DNA of 5,999 nucleotides, from positions 1 through 5,999 of the forward strand of contig CAZWVM010000206.1 in the NCBI GenBank assembly GCA_964637705.1. Reading direction: 5' to 3'. Position numbers and translations under genes: made by a program. Shown in pieces: positions 5,668 through 5,999 of the stretch. Source of the stretch: CAZWVM01 sp964637705 (GTDB taxonomy: Bacteria > UBA8481). Each line of letters starts with the position of its first letter. Positions within the stretch are counted from its first letter, which is position 1. The notes beneath the pieces are model-generated. The model saw only the letters and a list, made by a program, of their open reading frames with translations, did not search any database and was not told where the DNA came from.

Positions 5668-5832
5668 CTCCAGTAAAACCAAGCTATAAACAGGAAACCG
5701 GTCATCGGTGGGCAGCGAGGAGCCGATGGTCCTGCCAGATTATCGTAGTTCGATTCGGTCCGAAGGGGAGAGCATTCACCTTTCGCGCGCCGGCCGTCCC
5801 CGTCGCTCTCCTCAAACTTGTCTAAATATCGA

Positions 5833-5859
5833 TCAAGGTCCCCAAAGATCCGCCGATAA
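5833..5859 (+). promoter_or_regulatory. Putative sigma-28 (FliA) promoter of flgG
   Basis: TCAAGGTC (5833-5840), an 11-base spacer, and GCCGATAA (5852-5859), a perfect sigma-28 -10, match the consensus at 13 of 16 positions. Transcription from about 5867 would give a leader of about 80 bases before ATG 5947. It lies in the unusually long (279-base) gap between flgF and flgG, explaining why that gap exists. No sigma-54 element was seen there. Confidence 0.55.
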
Positions 5860-5896
5860 ACGGACTACGGGCCGGACTCCTTGTGAGAGGCCCGGT

Positions 5897-5924
5897 GGCG
5901 GCGATGAACGACCGATTCGCCGCC
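5897..5924 (+). other. Hairpin in the flgG leader, next to the ribosome site
   Basis: GGCGGCGA (5897-5904) pairs with TCGCCGCC (5917-5924), a perfect 8-base GC-rich stem with a 12-base loop. There is no T-run after it, so it is not a classic terminator. It ends 10 bases before the GAGGAG ribosome site of flgG, so it could modulate translation or mRNA stability. That role is inferred. Confidence 0.45.
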
Positions 5925-5934
5925 TCTTCTCATC

Positions 5935-5940
5935 GAGGAG
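5935..5940 (+). promoter_or_regulatory. Shine-Dalgarno sequence of flgG
   Basis: GAGGAG lies six bases before ATG 5947, which is strong and well spaced. It contrasts with flgF, recR and the radical SAM gene, which lack one. Confidence 0.75.
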
Positions 5941-5946
5941 CGCGTC

Positions 5947-5999
5947 ATGACGCGAGCCCTTTATACCTCGGCCACGGGCCTGGCCGCCCAGCAGTTTCA
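5947..5999 (+). CDS. flgG: FlgG, flagellar distal rod protein, 5' fragment
   Basis: Only the first 17 codons are present, reading MTRALYTSATGLAAQQF, which matches the conserved FlgG N-terminus (M-x-R-[AS]-L-Y-T-A-A-T-G-M-x-A-Q-Q). FlgG polymerises into the distal rod beyond FlgF and is exported by the flagellar type III system. The start is fixed by the GAGGAG site and by the position of the conserved terminus. The flgF-flgG order is standard. The 279-base gap from flgF, with its own promoter-like sequence, is larger than usual for this pair. The remainder lies beyond the right edge. Confidence 0.85.
   Translation, partial: MTRALYTSATGLAAQQF

Noticed and set aside
4717..5682. 321-codon minus-strand open frame
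   Set aside because: Antisense to flgF and shows no recognisable motif.
5703..5728. Terminator after flgF (CATCGG/CCGATG inverted repeat)
   Set aside because: Only a 6-base stem with a 14-base loop and no T-run; too weak to call.
5708..5950. 80-codon plus-strand frame in the flgF-flgG gap
   Set aside because: It overlaps the putative promoter, hairpin and ribosome site of flgG, has no good ribosome site of its own, and has a low-information composition.

Overview
The window is GC-rich, densely coded bacterial DNA. Five genes lie on the minus strand (positions 1-4651) and the start of a flagellar rod operon lies on the plus strand (4822-5999). The two blocks diverge from a 170-base spacer that holds a heptanucleotide tandem repeat. 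A flagellum together with GlnD and RecR points to a motile Gram-negative-type bacterium. The sequence alone does not fix the phylum. High GC, apparent leaderless promoters and TTGCCTT-type heptamers would fit an Acidobacteriota-like or other environmental lineage, but that is a guess.

Minus strand, in transcription order. recR (4651-4034) encodes the recombination mediator RecR. A radical SAM/SPASM enzyme (4000-2954) follows. Its stop codon overlaps, by 17 bases, the start of a 79-residue peptide gene (2970-2731) that encodes 12 cysteines and has a strong Shine-Dalgarno sequence. Next is a membrane protein with a GYF_2/DUF4339-like domain and a zinc-ribbon/B-box-like cysteine cluster (2667-1792). 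Last is glnD, the PII uridylyltransferase (1786 to beyond the left edge). Plus strand: flgF (4822-5667), a 279-base gap, and the first 17 codons of flgG (from 5947).

The most interesting item is the radical SAM/SPASM enzyme translationally coupled to the Cys-rich, acidic mini-protein. This looks like a ribosomally made, post-translationally modified peptide (RiPP) cassette, with the enzyme placed to install thioether or other radical-derived crosslinks. I do not recognise the peptide family. No transporter, protease or separate leader-binding protein is visible, so the system is either minimal or served from elsewhere in the genome.

The regulatory layout appears coherent. Three minus-strand genes that seem to head their own units (recR, the radical SAM gene, the DUF4339 gene) each have a -10-like hexamer ending exactly six bases before the start codon, the arrangement expected of leaderless mRNAs. 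The genes inside units (the peptide gene and glnD) have Shine-Dalgarno sequences instead. On the plus strand, flgF and flgG are each preceded by a sequence resembling the flagellar sigma-28 consensus with the exact 11-base spacer. These promoter calls are inferences from sequence and are marked as such.
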